From positions 1 through 64,000 of the forward strand of contig CANCER010000018.1 in assembly GCA_947375135.1 (NCBI GenBank): a stretch of DNA of 64,000 bases, given 5' to 3'. A program made the translations under genes and the position numbers. This DNA is from Comamonadaceae bacterium. GTDB lineage: Bacteria > Pseudomonadota > Gammaproteobacteria > Burkholderiales > Burkholderiaceae_C. Below are positions 26,527 to 35,794 of this stretch, in pieces (position 1 is the stretch's first letter; every line of letters starts with the position of its first letter). The notes beneath the pieces were generated by a model. The model saw only the letters and a list, made by a program, of their open reading frames with translations, made no database searches and was not told the DNA's origin.

Positions 26527-29175
26527 TCATACCGTCAATTCTTGCAAGCAGGTCTGCAAGGCTTTCAGGTCCAGTGGCTTATGAAGGACGACAACGCCAC
26601 CATCGGCCATGCGACGGAGTGGGACAGGGGCGGTGTCACCGGTCATGATGATCATTGGAAAGTCAGCCCCCAATCGGTTTCTGACGCCTGTAACAACGTC
26701 AAGGCCGGTTTCGCCATCGGCCAACCTGTAGTCGGATAGAACGACATGCGGCTGGAAATTGTCGAGTTCTGCCAAAAGCGCCTCCAGGTTGGAAACGGCC
26801 AGCACCTGATGTCCAAGACTCCGCAAAGTAATTGTCAATGCTTCAAGCACCATGGCATTGTCTTCCACCAAGGCAATGCGCAGGGTGCGGGAAGGCGGGG
26901 GTTCCGGTACCTTTACGTTGGTCCCGTTCAATGTCCCAGGTGGCAATTCAATGGAGAAAACCGAGCCACGCCCGAGCCTTGAACGAACGCCGTATTCCAG
27001 ACCCAGAAGAACTGCGGTCTTGTCTACGATGGCCAGACCCAGTCCGCTACCCTTATTGCACGCACCATCACCGAGTTGCTTGAACGCCTCAAAAATTTCA
27101 GCTTGATGCTCGGACGGAATGCCGATGCCGCTGTCCCAGACTTCCACCCAGTCCTTGCCCCTGCGTCGGCGGCAAGTCACTAACAGGCCGCCGTGCTCGG
27201 TATAGCGAATGGCGTTGTCCATGAGATTGCTTAGTATTCGCAGAAATAGCACCGGGTCTGTTCGAGCGACCAGTGTTGACCGCCTTATGCGCAGTCGAAT
27301 CCCTTTTGCTTCTGCTGCGGGTGCATAGGTTGAAGCTAAGCGGTCGAACAGGTCGGTGATTGGAAAGTCACAGATGCATGGGACCACCACACCGGCCTCG
27401 AGTTTGCTGAGGTCCAGCAATTCAGTGAGCAATTCATTCAGGCTGTCAACACAACTCTGCATCTTTCCGACTATCTTGCTCTCTGAGGCAAATTGCGCGC
27501 TATTGAGCATTCCTGTATACAAGCTGAGTGCTGCCAGTGGTTGGCGTAGGTCGTGACTGGCTGCCGCCAGAAAGCGGGATTTGGCGCTGTTCGCGGCTTG
27601 GGCTGCATCCTTGGCAACTTGAAGCTCGGAAGTTCTTGAGCGAACAAGCTGTTCGAGATGCATCCGATGCTGGTTGAGTTCAACTTCAATCAGCTTGGGT
27701 TCGGTAATATCCTGTACTGTGACGCGCAACAAGGTGATCTGACCGTCGTCGTCACGCACGGCCACACCACGTGTCTTTACCCACAGTGAGGTTCCGTCCG
27801 CGTGCAGTGCTGGCAGTTCCAGGTCGAAACTAGCGCCAGTCTCAATCGTATCCTGCACAGCCGCGTTCAGGTGCCGCCATGCTTCTATGGGATACACAAC
27901 ACGACCTTGTTCAGAGAACGGAGGGAAGACATCCAACCCCAGCATTTCAAGCAATGGTTTAGACGCTACGATTTCATCCGTTTTTACATTCCAGGTCCAA
28001 CTGCCAATGTGCGCTTGGCGTTGTGCCTCCGTCAGCTCAGCCTCTCTGGACACCAACAGTTCGTGTGACGCTGCGAGCGAATCATCTTGTTCAGCCAAGG
28101 TCTGCGCGGCGCTGTCCATGGCTTGCGCCACTTCTTGAGCCTCCCTAACCTGTAACTGCGGCATAACCAGGCGCGAGCGATTGCCCAATGACCTCGCTAA
28201 CGCACGTAAGGCAAGAATGGATGTAGCAATGCGTTTACCGAATAGCCGCGCCACGCACATGCTTATGCCAAGCATCAAGGTTGCGCCAATTGCAAACAGC
28301 AGAATGCTCTGCCTGAGTTTTGCTTCCAGTGCATTGCGCGGAATGCCAATGACAACGCTCCAGCCAGTCTGCGCCGAACGACTGAAGGACGCCTCCGTCT
28401 GAATGCCTTCCTGTGTTGGGCCCTCGTAGCTACCCTCAGCGGCTATCGCGAGTTGTCGCCGTATTTCCGGCAACGCCTTTTCGCCGATAAATTTCTCGGG
28501 AGCATGGGTGCGGGCCACAATCGTTCCACTTTCATCCAAAATTGCGGTGACCCAATTGGGTGAGAGATTTTGTGCAGTCAGAATTTTTCTGATGACATCT
28601 GGAGCGATTTCCATGGCCAGGACAAATTCCACATTGGCGCCAAAATGGACCGGAACTGCGAGGCTAATCACAGGCAGATGGGTCAATGGGTTGACGATGA
28701 CTTCAGGTTTCGCCGCCTTACCGCTTGCAACAACGTTCAAAATTTGCTGCGGGTTGGTTTGCCGGTGTAATGCCTGACCCAAGGGGACCCGTGTGTTCAC
28801 CATCGGAGTCCCATTCCGGTCAAGAATATAGACGCTTTGTACGAAGGACGTTTCGTTGACCAGTCTCAGGGCGCGTTCGTGGAACGCCGCAAAGTCGCGA
28901 TGTGCCAGCGCATCGGAGCCTGCCAATTTTTCTGCCAGTAATTTTCCCTGGCCGATTTGGGCGTCAACGGCCTGGACCAAGGCTCGTGCGGTTTGAATCG
29001 TATCGGTTGCCTGCTGCGCATGTCCATTCTGGTATTCACGCACCATCAACAATGTTCCAATCGCGAGGCCTGGCAAAAACAAGACCAACACCATCCGAGA
29101 TAGGAATGTGCGCACCGAAGCCAGTGGCTTTGATGGCACTGGAACGATTCCCTTCATGTCAACCGTGTTGTTCAT
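26527..29175 (-). CDS. Hybrid sensor histidine kinase (sensor-HAMP-PAS-HisKA-HATPase-REC)
   Basis: 882 residues from the ATG at 29175, with AAGGGA upstream; the frame continues to 29283 but lacks such support. Membrane helix 1 (about 27-48), a periplasmic dCache/PDC-like sensor domain, helix 2 (about 295-315), HAMP-like linker, PAS (about 395-515), H-box SHDLRQPLAAL (His near 540), ATPase motifs (NLMDNAIRYTEHG, DSGIGIP, GSGLGLAIV) and a C-terminal receiver with VEDNAMV, phospho-Asp in SDYRL (near 814) and LHKPL. The SHDLRQPL type of H-box occurs in the NahK-like group that feeds lifestyle switches. A close paralogue lies at 55583. It is monocistronic, 22 bp from the hydrolase remnant. Confidence 0.88.
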   Translation of the reverse strand: MNNTVDMKGIVPVPSKPLASVRTFLSRMVLVLFLPGLAIGTLLMVREYQNGHAQQATDTIQTARALVQAVDAQIGQGKLLAEKLAGSDALAHRDFAAFHERALRLVNETSFVQSVYILDRNGTPMVNTRVPLGQALHRQTNPQQILNVVASGKAAKPEVIVNPLTHLPVISLAVPVHFGANVEFVLAMEIAPDVIRKILTAQNLSPNWVTAILDESGTIVARTHAPEKFIGEKALPEIRRQLAIAAEGSYEGPTQEGIQTEASFSRSAQTGWSVVIGIPRNALEAKLRQSILLFAIGATLMLGISMCVARLFGKRIATSILALRALARSLGNRSRLVMPQLQVREAQEVAQAMDSAAQTLAEQDDSLAASHELLVSREAELTEAQRQAHIGSWTWNVKTDEIVASKPLLEMLGLDVFPPFSEQGRVVYPIEAWRHLNAAVQDTIETGASFDLELPALHADGTSLWVKTRGVAVRDDDGQITLLRVTVQDITEPKLIEVELNQHRMHLEQLVRSRTSELQVAKDAAQAANSAKSRFLAAASHDLRQPLAALSLYTGMLNSAQFASESKIVGKMQSCVDSLNELLTELLDLSKLEAGVVVPCICDFPITDLFDRLASTYAPAAEAKGIRLRIRRSTLVARTDPVLFLRILSNLMDNAIRYTEHGGLLVTCRRRRGKDWVEVWDSGIGIPSEHQAEIFEAFKQLGDGACNKGSGLGLAIVDKTAVLLGLEYGVRSRLGRGSVFSIELPPGTLNGTNVKVPEPPPSRTLRIALVEDNAMVLEALTITLRSLGHQVLAVSNLEALLAELDNFQPHVVLSDYRLADGETGLDVVTGVRNRLGADFPMIIMTGDTAPVPLRRMADGGVVVLHKPLDLKALQTCLQELTV

Positions 29176-29377
29176 GGTTCCCTTTGATTGGCCACCGGCT
29201 AGCACACCCCCGAATCGCTGTGGCCGAGGACAACGCAGCCCAGGACGTCGGATCCATTCAAGACACGCAATCCATCCAGGCATGCGGACGTTTTAAGTAA
29301 AGCGCGGTGCCGCCAGAACCCGGGCAGGTGACGTGTGAAAAGTCGGCTGTGTAGGACAGTGGCGGCGCGCATTGGAA

Positions 29378-29590
29378 TCAGGGTGTCACAGCGTCTGTGA
29401 TCACTGAGGTGGTCAGACAGTCATCACGCCACGCGCAGCCGGTTTGATTACAGAGGCCCAAGGTCGCGGTGCCGTAGCAGTCAAAATTACCTTCGGCGCG
29501 CTGAATTTGTCTAATCAACTCATCCTTTGGCAATTTGCCCGCGCTGATATTGAGCGTCTTGGCGTAATGTTGAATTTCTTTCTGATTCAT
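29378..29590 (-). CDS. Small SAP-like protein with a Cys-rich C-terminus
   Basis: 70 residues. Residues 1-35 resemble a SAP/Rho-N-type helix-extension-helix (EIQHYAKTLNI then KLPKDELIRQIQRAEGN), usually nucleic-acid binding. Residues 35-60 contain three Cys in the pattern NFDCYGTA-x4-C-x4-CAWRDDC, four in all, a plausible metal site. Small SAP proteins with this ending occur across Proteobacteria, function unknown. The palindrome at 29679 is 88 bp upstream, almost the same distance as for the BON gene. Confidence 0.7.
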   Translation of the reverse strand: MNQKEIQHYAKTLNISAGKLPKDELIRQIQRAEGNFDCYGTATLGLCNQTGCAWRDDCLTTSVITDAVTP

Positions 29591-29678
29591 TGGTGTCTCC
29601 TATTGGATGGGTTGCTGCAAGGTCTATGGCATTACCGCAATGCCGACATTCATCTTAGGCTGTCACTTTCCGGAGCTG

Positions 29679-29692
29679 TTGCGAAATCGCAA
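29679..29692. promoter_or_regulatory. Palindromic operator TTGCG-AAAT-CGCAA
   Basis: Identical to the copy at 25192, 88 bp before the SAP-like gene. On the minus strand a -10-like TAAGAT begins at 29657, 28.5 bp from the centre of the site, close to class II Fnr geometry. Confidence 0.6.
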
Positions 29693-29804
29693 GACTGCCC
29701 GTGCCTCGCGCGGTTGAGGTGGCTACGGCGGTGGCGTGGGGCGAATGTGAAAAATAATCTCACTGTTTCGCACGCCAAAAATATTTATTTAAAAATGCTA
29801 TTTT

Positions 29805-29824
29805 CCATTGCGAATTCGCAATGG
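29805..29824. promoter_or_regulatory. Perfect 20-bp palindrome around TTGCG-AATT-CGCAA
   Basis: CCATTGCGAATTCGCAATGG is fully self-complementary, and its core (29808-29821) is the operator seen four other times. It lies 217 bp before the SAP-like gene and 186 bp before the small secreted protein gene. TAAACT starts at 29843, 28.5 bp from the centre in the plus direction. Its fully symmetric core makes it the best candidate for tight binding. Confidence 0.6.
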
Positions 29825-30010
29825 CATTTTTTTACATCTCGATAAACTGCTTCAAGTCAGGTCGACTTTTTGGATTGTTGTTCTGGCCCAGTTGAGGGAG
29901 CGACCTCACAGGATGAAATTTCTTAACGCTGCTTCCTCCGGTGAAAGGTTGGGGTAGCCTTTAAGCCGACTTAGGTGGCACAAAAGTTTATTTTTTTATT
30001 GATTTATAAA

Positions 30011-30466
30011 ATGCACATCTCACGAAAAATAATGGTTCCGCTTCTCGCAATAGCGAATTTGTTTTTTGGCGTAAACGCCCAAACAAAGCAGGTGGCGTCC
30101 CAGTCAACTTTAGCAAGCCGGCAACAACAGGACTTCGCCGTGATAATGGCAAGAGCCGAGTTAGCCAAGCAAGGCATCACCCCAAACAACACCAGAAAAA
30201 CCGACTACAGGATTGCATTGAGTGCTGCCGTCAAAGAGATTCGTGAACAGCGAAGTGCGGGACTTGGATGGGGGGAGATTGCCCAAAACAGGGGACTCAA
30301 CTGGGGCAAAGTGGTGAGTGAAGATAGACACCGTCAGATGAGTCTACGAGCGACAAGAAGGCATAGCGAAACCACCCGTGACAAGCGGAAGAGTGGTGAA
30401 ACAGCGAAGGGTATTCAAGGCAGTAATGGGCATGCTAACGAGGGGGAAGGCGCAGGAAAGAAATAG
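30011..30466 (+). CDS. Small secreted hypothetical protein
   Basis: 151 residues from the ATG at 30011. The signal peptide covers about 1-24 (KIMVPLLAIANLFFGVNAQ). The mature part is basic, with a helical segment and the motif GLGWGEIAQNRGLNWGKVVS, which I recall from small uncharacterised exported proteins of betaproteobacteria. The last 45 residues are Lys/Arg/Gly-rich and probably disordered. Function unknown. The gene is noticeably AT-rich at its 5' end. Confidence 0.6.
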   Translation: MHISRKIMVPLLAIANLFFGVNAQTKQVASQSTLASRQQQDFAVIMARAELAKQGITPNNTRKTDYRIALSAAVKEIREQRSAGLGWGEIAQNRGLNWGKVVSEDRHRQMSLRATRRHSETTRDKRKSGETAKGIQGSNGHANEGEGAGKK

Positions 30467-30760
30467 CAAAACTTGCAGTTTTCAACACTCCCGTTAACGA
30501 TGGTTAGAATTATGCATATCACAAAAAGCCAAAAAAACCGATACAAAACCGCAAAAAAGCATAAAATCTCCGGAGTCCAAGCAGGTTTGAAGGGTTTGTC
30601 AAGGCCGACCAAATATATATATTGGCCAAATGACTATCTTGGGTATAAAATCAGACAAAAAATAATATCAAGTGAAGAAGTCTGAACATCGAAGAGATAT
30701 TGTTTCGGCAGGTTAAAAGGAAGAACGTTGGATGTCACTTTTACACAAGAACATTTCAAC

Positions 30761-31399
30761 ATGACAATCAAAGTTTTATTGGTCGATGACCACACCATAT
30801 TTCGTGAGGCGCTCCGCTCCCTTTTGGGGAGAGAGTCCTCCATGGAAGTGGTTGGAGAACTAGGCGATGCGCTTCATATTGAAGAGGCAGTGGAAAGCTT
30901 GAAACCTGACGTCATCCTTATGGATGGCAGTATGGATCAGGTGAATGGTGTGCTTGCCACGAGGCGGGTGCTGTCAATGCGCCCAGAAACAAAAGTCATC
31001 GCCCTATCCGCTTACGGTTCCCGTAACTTCATCATGGAATCTATGGATTCAGGCGCTTCGGCATACATTGTCAAATCTGCAGCAAGCAGCGAATTAATTC
31101 AAGCCATCTCAGCGGTCATGGCCGGCGAAATCTACTTGTGTGCGGAAGCCACAAAGCAACTGATTAACCGAGGTAATGGCCACAATGGCGCCGATACCGT
31201 CAACCATTTGTCGAGCCGGGAATGCGAGGTTTTGCGACTACTGGCACAAGGCTTGTCATCACCTGAAATTGGCAACAAATTGCATATTGCAGCCAGCACC
31301 GTCGGCGTGCACCGGCGCAATATCAAGGAAAAGCTCCAGATTCGCACCATAGCGGAACTTACGACATACGCCACAAAATCCGGACTGATGGACACTTAA
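30761..31399 (+). CDS. NarL/LuxR-family response regulator (orphan)
   Basis: 212 residues from the ATG at 30761. The receiver is canonical: VDDHTIFREAL, Asp55 in LMDGSM, Ser in ALSAYG, Lys in YIVKSAA. The LuxR domain follows (about 145-207: LSSRECEVLRLLAQGLSSPEI, STVGVHRRNIKEKL). A TTG at 30728 in the same frame has AAGGAAG upstream and may be the real start, adding 11 residues. No kinase is adjacent. It converges on the Tad locus and resembles the regulator at 44911 at the other end of that locus, so pilus control is plausible. Confidence 0.85.
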   Translation: MTIKVLLVDDHTIFREALRSLLGRESSMEVVGELGDALHIEEAVESLKPDVILMDGSMDQVNGVLATRRVLSMRPETKVIALSAYGSRNFIMESMDSGASAYIVKSAASSELIQAISAVMAGEIYLCAEATKQLINRGNGHNGADTVNHLSSRECEVLRLLAQGLSSPEIGNKLHIAASTVGVHRRNIKEKLQIRTIAELTTYATKSGLMDT

Positions 31400-31448
31400 G
31401 CGCTGTGCGTGTCAATGGCGCTGGCTGGAAGTTCCACCAAACGGCATG

Positions 31449-32444
31449 TCAACTCCAGCGCCAGCCCTCAGACTCCATCCGTGCAACGGACGCTCCAGCG
31501 CTCGACTCCAGCCATGAGGTGATCACCCTGCCCACCATGTCGTGTCCGAGTATCAAGCGCACCTGAATGTCACGCCGGAGACCGTTCGATGCCGCATAGC
31601 TGACGGCGAGCGGCAAGCTGGCCGACAGCGTTACCGCCTTGTCCTCCTGGCCGGGGCTGAACTGTATTTCCGTTCTGGCTTGCCGAAAATGCGTCTGATT
31701 GGTCAACCGTGCCGGGATTGCACCCAATGCAGACAATCGGGTGGCCGTGAGCTTGGCCAGATACCGGATACCCGCACCGTTGGTAACCTCGATCCTGACA
31801 CCGTCGAGTGCACCCTCAAGGCGGGCTACGGACATCGGCTCCATCGAAGCTGCAGGCCAGCTTTGCAGAACAAAGACATTCGGGGCGATGGCTGTCAATA
31901 CCGATTTGCTGCGATCCGGCGCTTGCGCCGCTGTGTCCGCATTGGAAGACTCCATTCCGGTAACACGACCAAAGTCCTGGGCGAGGCGCTGGATGTTCTT
32001 GCGTGTTTGGGGACTCGCCGGGTTCAATGCGAATGCCAACGCCAATTGCGCGTACGCCTGCTCGAAGTCCCCCAGGCACAACAGGGTGTATCCCAGATTG
32101 TTGTGCACGTAGGCAGCCTTGGGGTCGATGTCGAGGGCCCGGTGGAACAGGGCGATAGCCTGCTCCACACGTGCTGTCTGCGCGTAAATAACGGCCATCG
32201 AATTGATAGCGCCAACATGCGCAGGTTGCTTTTTCAGAACGTGACCGTACTGTACTTCTGCCTGCTGCATCTGGCCGGCTTCCTGGGCGGCGCGCGCCTG
32301 TGTGAAAAGCGCTTCCACCTCTGACTTCGATCCCGACGGTGCGTCTACCTGCGGGGACGATGTTGCGCTCACGAGCGCGATCGGTGAACAACCCATGAGT
32401 GCGCTCGCGCACAGCGTTGCAAATAGTGAGAAGTGATTTTTCAT
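31449..32444 (-). CDS. tadD: TPR lipoprotein of the Tad locus (TadD-like) with LytR_C-like end
   Basis: 331 residues from the ATG at 32444, with TTGGAG upstream. The signal peptide ends in a lipobox-like LMGC (Cys about 19). Tetratricopeptide repeats run from about 45 to 155 (AEVQYGHVLKKQPAHVGAIN, AIALFHRALDIDPKAAYVHN). The C-terminal half contains IEVTNGAGIRYLAKL, typical of a LytR_C domain. TadD-type proteins are needed for Flp pilus assembly at the outer membrane. It is the last gene of the Tad operon, 15 bp after tadC. Confidence 0.78.
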   Translation of the reverse strand: MKNHFSLFATLCASALMGCSPIALVSATSSPQVDAPSGSKSEVEALFTQARAAQEAGQMQQAEVQYGHVLKKQPAHVGAINSMAVIYAQTARVEQAIALFHRALDIDPKAAYVHNNLGYTLLCLGDFEQAYAQLALAFALNPASPQTRKNIQRLAQDFGRVTGMESSNADTAAQAPDRSKSVLTAIAPNVFVLQSWPAASMEPMSVARLEGALDGVRIEVTNGAGIRYLAKLTATRLSALGAIPARLTNQTHFRQARTEIQFSPGQEDKAVTLSASLPLAVSYAASNGLRRDIQVRLILGHDMVGRVITSWLESSAGASVARMESEGWRWS

Positions 32445-32459
32445 GCAAGACTCCAATGG

Positions 32460-33413
32460 TTATCCATTCCCGCCGCTAAGTGTCGGTAGCAGAACCCTAT
32501 AGACACTGATCATTGCAGGCCCTAACAAGACCAGAAACAGCGAAGGGAACATGAAGAAAATAAGCGGAAAGAGAAGCTTGAGCGGGATCTTCGCTGCGGT
32601 TTCTTCGGCCCGCGTTTTGCGTTGTTCCCGCACTGTTTCAGACAAGATTCGCAGGGAGTCCGCCACATTGGTGCCAAAGTGCTCTGTCTGCAACAAGATC
32701 GTGACGAAGGTTGCCACGTCCTCTACCCCGGTGCGCAAAACCAGGTTGCGCAGCGCGTTCTCCCGCGTTGACCCGACCCGTCGCTCCAGCGCGACGAGAT
32801 TGAATTCATCTGCCAGTGCCTGGCTGCGCAAAGTCATTTCCTCACCGCTTCGGTTCATGGCCGCGTCAAGGCCCAGCCCTGCTTCCACACAGACCGTCAT
32901 CAAGTCAACGGCATCCGGCAAAGCCTCTCGGATTTCACGCCGTCTCCGGTGGCTCAGCATGGCCAGCGCAAGATTGGGAATGTAATAACCAAGGGTTGCC
33001 AGGGGCAAAAGGCTTGACACCGCGCTGGTGAGCGAAGCGCTCACGGTTGCCACACCACCCAGCAGCAGAAGGGTGGCGGGCAAGGCCAAGGTCAGAAAGG
33101 TCTTTGCACCGAAAAAGATCACGGGCCAACCAGCACCGCGCAGACCTGCCTGCATAAAGCGGGCTCGAAAAGTGGACGACTCCCAGCCCTCCTTGGGTGT
33201 CGAGAGCCAGGCCATGGGCTTTGCAATATGGACGATCTTTGCCTGCCATACCGGGCCAGGCACGGCGGTCGTATCCGGGGGCGAAGTCGCTTGACCGAGC
33301 GCGGCAAGCCTGCGCCCCAGCACCATGCTGCGGCCCAGCCACAGATACAAGCCCATAACGACTCCTGCCACGGACAGAAAGATCAGTGCGTACATCACGT
33401 TTTGCATGGTCAT
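32460..33413 (-). CDS. tadC: Tad pilus inner-membrane platform protein TadC
   Basis: 317 residues: T2SSF (GspF) domain with N-terminal membrane helices and the typical EALPDAVDLMTVCVEAGLGL and LQTEHFGTNVADSLRILSE motifs, plus a C-terminal helix pair. With TadB it forms the inner-membrane platform driven by TadA. Start ATG at 33413 with GGAGATG upstream, 12 bp after tadB. Confidence 0.88.
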   Translation of the reverse strand: MTMQNVMYALIFLSVAGVVMGLYLWLGRSMVLGRRLAALGQATSPPDTTAVPGPVWQAKIVHIAKPMAWLSTPKEGWESSTFRARFMQAGLRGAGWPVIFFGAKTFLTLALPATLLLLGGVATVSASLTSAVSSLLPLATLGYYIPNLALAMLSHRRRREIREALPDAVDLMTVCVEAGLGLDAAMNRSGEEMTLRSQALADEFNLVALERRVGSTRENALRNLVLRTGVEDVATFVTILLQTEHFGTNVADSLRILSETVREQRKTRAEETAAKIPLKLLFPLIFFMFPSLFLVLLGPAMISVYRVLLPTLSGGNG

Positions 33414-33425
33414 GATGGCATCTCC

Positions 33426-34400
33426 TTAAACCTGAATATCGATGATTCGCCACATGACGAAGCCACCGAGCACCATCAAACACAATGCGCCTATGACCAG
33501 GCGGATTCCCAGGGGGTCGATCAGCATGACCGCCAGATAGCCAGGATTAACCACATGGATGGCGAAGGCTAGCAAGAATGGCAAGGCCGTGAGAATGTAG
33601 GCGGACAGTTTTCCTTCTGCTGCCAGCACACGAATCCTGCCGAACAGCTTGAACCTGTCCCGGATCAGGTTGGCCAGCATACTTAAAAGCTGTGCCAGAT
33701 TGCCACCCGTTTCCAGTTGAATGAGCACCGCCACAACAAAGTAGCGCAAGTCCGCAAAGGGAACGCGGGTTGCGAGATTGCCCAGCGCGTTCTGGGTCGA
33801 GATGCCAAAGTTGATTTCATCGAAGGTGGTCCTGAACTCTGTGGCAATGGGTTCCTTTGCCTCATTGCCCACCATGGCCAGAGCAGCCGAGAACCCATGG
33901 CCCGCGCGCAGTGCGCGGCTGATCAGATCGAGCGCATCGGGAAGTTGCATACCGATTTGGTTCAGACGGCGCGAACGCATCCAGGGCAGGCGCACAAGGG
34001 GCAGCACCGCGAGGACGGCACCGACGATGAGCGCCCCCGTATGGGGCAGACGCCACACTTCACTGAGCAGGAACCCGCCGAATCCGCAGAGAAAGCACAC
34101 GATCAGCAGATGCGCCACCGTCATTGAGGAGCCGGACTGCAGCAGCAGACGGTCCAACTGGTGCAGAACGGGCCATTTCAAGAGGTGCTTGTTCACGAAG
34201 GGGGAATGGCTCATCACACGCTGCTTGAGCAGCGTCACATCGGACGCGCCATGCTCACCGATAGACATCAGACGCAGTCGTCGCTGCACCCGTTTCACCT
34301 CCGGGTTCATGGTTTCGGTCCATAGAAGATAAGCGCCCTCCAGAAGCAGTACGACGCCTAAGAAGCCGGAAATGACGAACAGGGAAAAGCTGATGCTCAT
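33426..34400 (-). CDS. tadB: Tad pilus inner-membrane platform protein TadB
   Basis: 324 residues from the ATG at 34400, 4 bp after the tadA stop. A longer frame to 34457 would overlap tadA and is unlikely. It has an N-terminal helix, two central helices (about 90-130), a T2SSF domain (LPDALDLISRALRAGHGFSAAL, QLETGGNLAQLLSMLANLIR) and C-terminal helices. It is the partner of TadC. Confidence 0.87.
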   Translation of the reverse strand: MSISFSLFVISGFLGVVLLLEGAYLLWTETMNPEVKRVQRRLRLMSIGEHGASDVTLLKQRVMSHSPFVNKHLLKWPVLHQLDRLLLQSGSSMTVAHLLIVCFLCGFGGFLLSEVWRLPHTGALIVGAVLAVLPLVRLPWMRSRRLNQIGMQLPDALDLISRALRAGHGFSAALAMVGNEAKEPIATEFRTTFDEINFGISTQNALGNLATRVPFADLRYFVVAVLIQLETGGNLAQLLSMLANLIRDRFKLFGRIRVLAAEGKLSAYILTALPFLLAFAIHVVNPGYLAVMLIDPLGIRLVIGALCLMVLGGFVMWRIIDIQV

Positions 34401-34404
34401 GGCA

Positions 34405-35760
34405 TTACTCGAAGGTTCTTGTTTGGTCAAACGTTTCTGATGGCAGGCTGATGCCATAGGCCTTCAGGCGACTCATGAATTTGGGCCGGACGCCTGTGGC
34501 ACCAAAATGCCCCTGCACGGTTCCATTGGCAGCAATGCCTGTCTGCGTATAGCCATAGATCTCCTGCATGGTGATGATGTCACCTTCCATGCCGACTACC
34601 TCCTGCAAACTGACGATCTTGCGCTGGCCATCGGTCAGGCGGCTGACCTGGATGATCGCCATGATGGCCGAGCTTATTTGTTGACGCATGGTCTTGGGTG
34701 GAATGGCCATGCCTCCCATACCCGCCATGTTTTCAAGCCGTGTGAGGGCATCCCGCGGGGTGTTGGCGTGCACCGTCGCCATGGAACCTTCGTGGCCGGT
34801 ATTCATGGCTTGCAACATGTCAACCACCTCGACACCGCGCACCTCGCCCACGATGATGCGATCAGGCCGCATGCGCAGGCTGTTGCGTACCAGCGCCCGT
34901 TGGTTCACTTCGCCCCGACCCTCTATGTTGGGTGGCCTGGTTTCTAGGCGGACTACGTGGGGCTGCTGCAATTGCAGTTCGGCTGCGTCCTCGATGGTGA
35001 CGATCCGCTCAGTCGGTGGAATGGCATGCGAAAGAACGTTGAGCAGTGTGGTTTTGCCCGAGCCCGTGCCGCCAGATATCAGGATATTCATCTTGGCGCG
35101 CACCATGCCTGCCAGTAATTTTGCGAGGTCGGGCGTGAGCGACTTGTTGTTGATGAGATCGTCCGCTTTGAGGGGCACGACCGAAAATCGGCGAATGGAC
35201 AGTAGCGGACCATCCAGTGCCAGCGGCGGGATGATGGCATTCACACGCGAACCGTCCGGCAGTCTTGCGTCCACCATCGGACTGGATTCATCGATGCGCC
35301 GCCCTATGCGCGATACGATCTTGTCGATGATCTTCATTAAATGATTGGTATCGAAAAATACAATATCGGTCAATTCCAAACGCCCGTGCCGTTCCACATA
35401 CACCTGGTTCGGACCGTTGACCAGAATATCTGACACCGTTGGATCGGCAAGCAAGGGCTCTATCGGGCCCAGGCCCATGACTTCATCCTGAATATCGCGA
35501 ACGAGGATCCTGCGTTCCGCTGCGTTCAATGCGAACCCCGACTCGGTCAACAGGCGTTCCACCAGGATACCCAACTCCGCACGCAGCCGCTCAGGCGCCA
35601 TGTTGCTCAGAACTTCAAGATCGATGCGACCCAGCAACTGGCTGTGCAGTTTGGCCTTGAGCTCACGGTAGTCGGGAGCGGCTTGCTTGGGCGACTGAGC
35701 GCCAGCCTGCACCGGCTTCGGACCTGATTCGATAATGGTGTCCCCGTCTTGTAGCTTCAT
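34405..35760 (-). CDS. tadA: Tad pilus secretion ATPase TadA (CpaF)
   Basis: 451 residues, VirB11/PulE-type ATPase. Walker [13 protein letters not shown] (near 235), an Asp box with [12 protein letters not shown], and a His box in [21 protein letters not shown]-terminal motifs [15 protein letters not shown] and [15 protein letters not shown] are typical of CpaF. It powers assembly and possibly retraction of Flp pili. It is followed closely by tadB; tadZ lies 34 bp upstream. Confidence 0.93.
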   Translation of the reverse strand: MKLQDGDTIIESGPKPVQAGAQSPKQAAPDYRELKAKLHSQLLGRIDLEVLSNMAPERLRAELGILVERLLTESGFALNAAERRILVRDIQDEVMGLGPIEPLLADPTVSDILVNGPNQVYVERHGRLELTDIVFFDTNHLMKIIDKIVSRIGRRIDESSPMVDARLPDGSRVNAIIPPLALDGPLLSIRRFSVVPLKADDLINNKSLTPDLAKLLAGMVRAKMNILISGGTGSGKTTLLNVLSHAIPPTERIVTIEDAAELQLQQPHVVRLETRPPNIEGRGEVNQRALVRNSLRMRPDRIIVGEVRGVEVVDMLQAMNTGHEGSMATVHANTPRDALTRLENMAGMGGMAIPPKTMRQQISSAIMAIIQVSRLTDGQRKIVSLQEVVGMEGDIITMQEIYGYTQTGIAANGTVQGHFGATGVRPKFMSRLKAYGISLPSETFDQTRTFE

Positions 35761-35794
35761 GGTGTAGTTCTCACTTGTAAAAGGGTTCGATGCG

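Larger units (their letters stand above)
29591..30010. promoter_or_regulatory. Intergenic region with two palindromic operators
   Basis: 420 bp, no gene. It holds the operators at 29679 and 29808 between the SAP-like gene and a small secreted protein gene. GC content falls markedly towards 30 kb. Confidence 0.5.

Noticed and set aside
31400..31448. Hairpin GGCGCTGG/CCAGCGCC between the orphan regulator and tadD
   Set aside because: The loop is over 30 bases, one arm lies in the tadD coding end, and no T-run follows, so it is not called a terminator.
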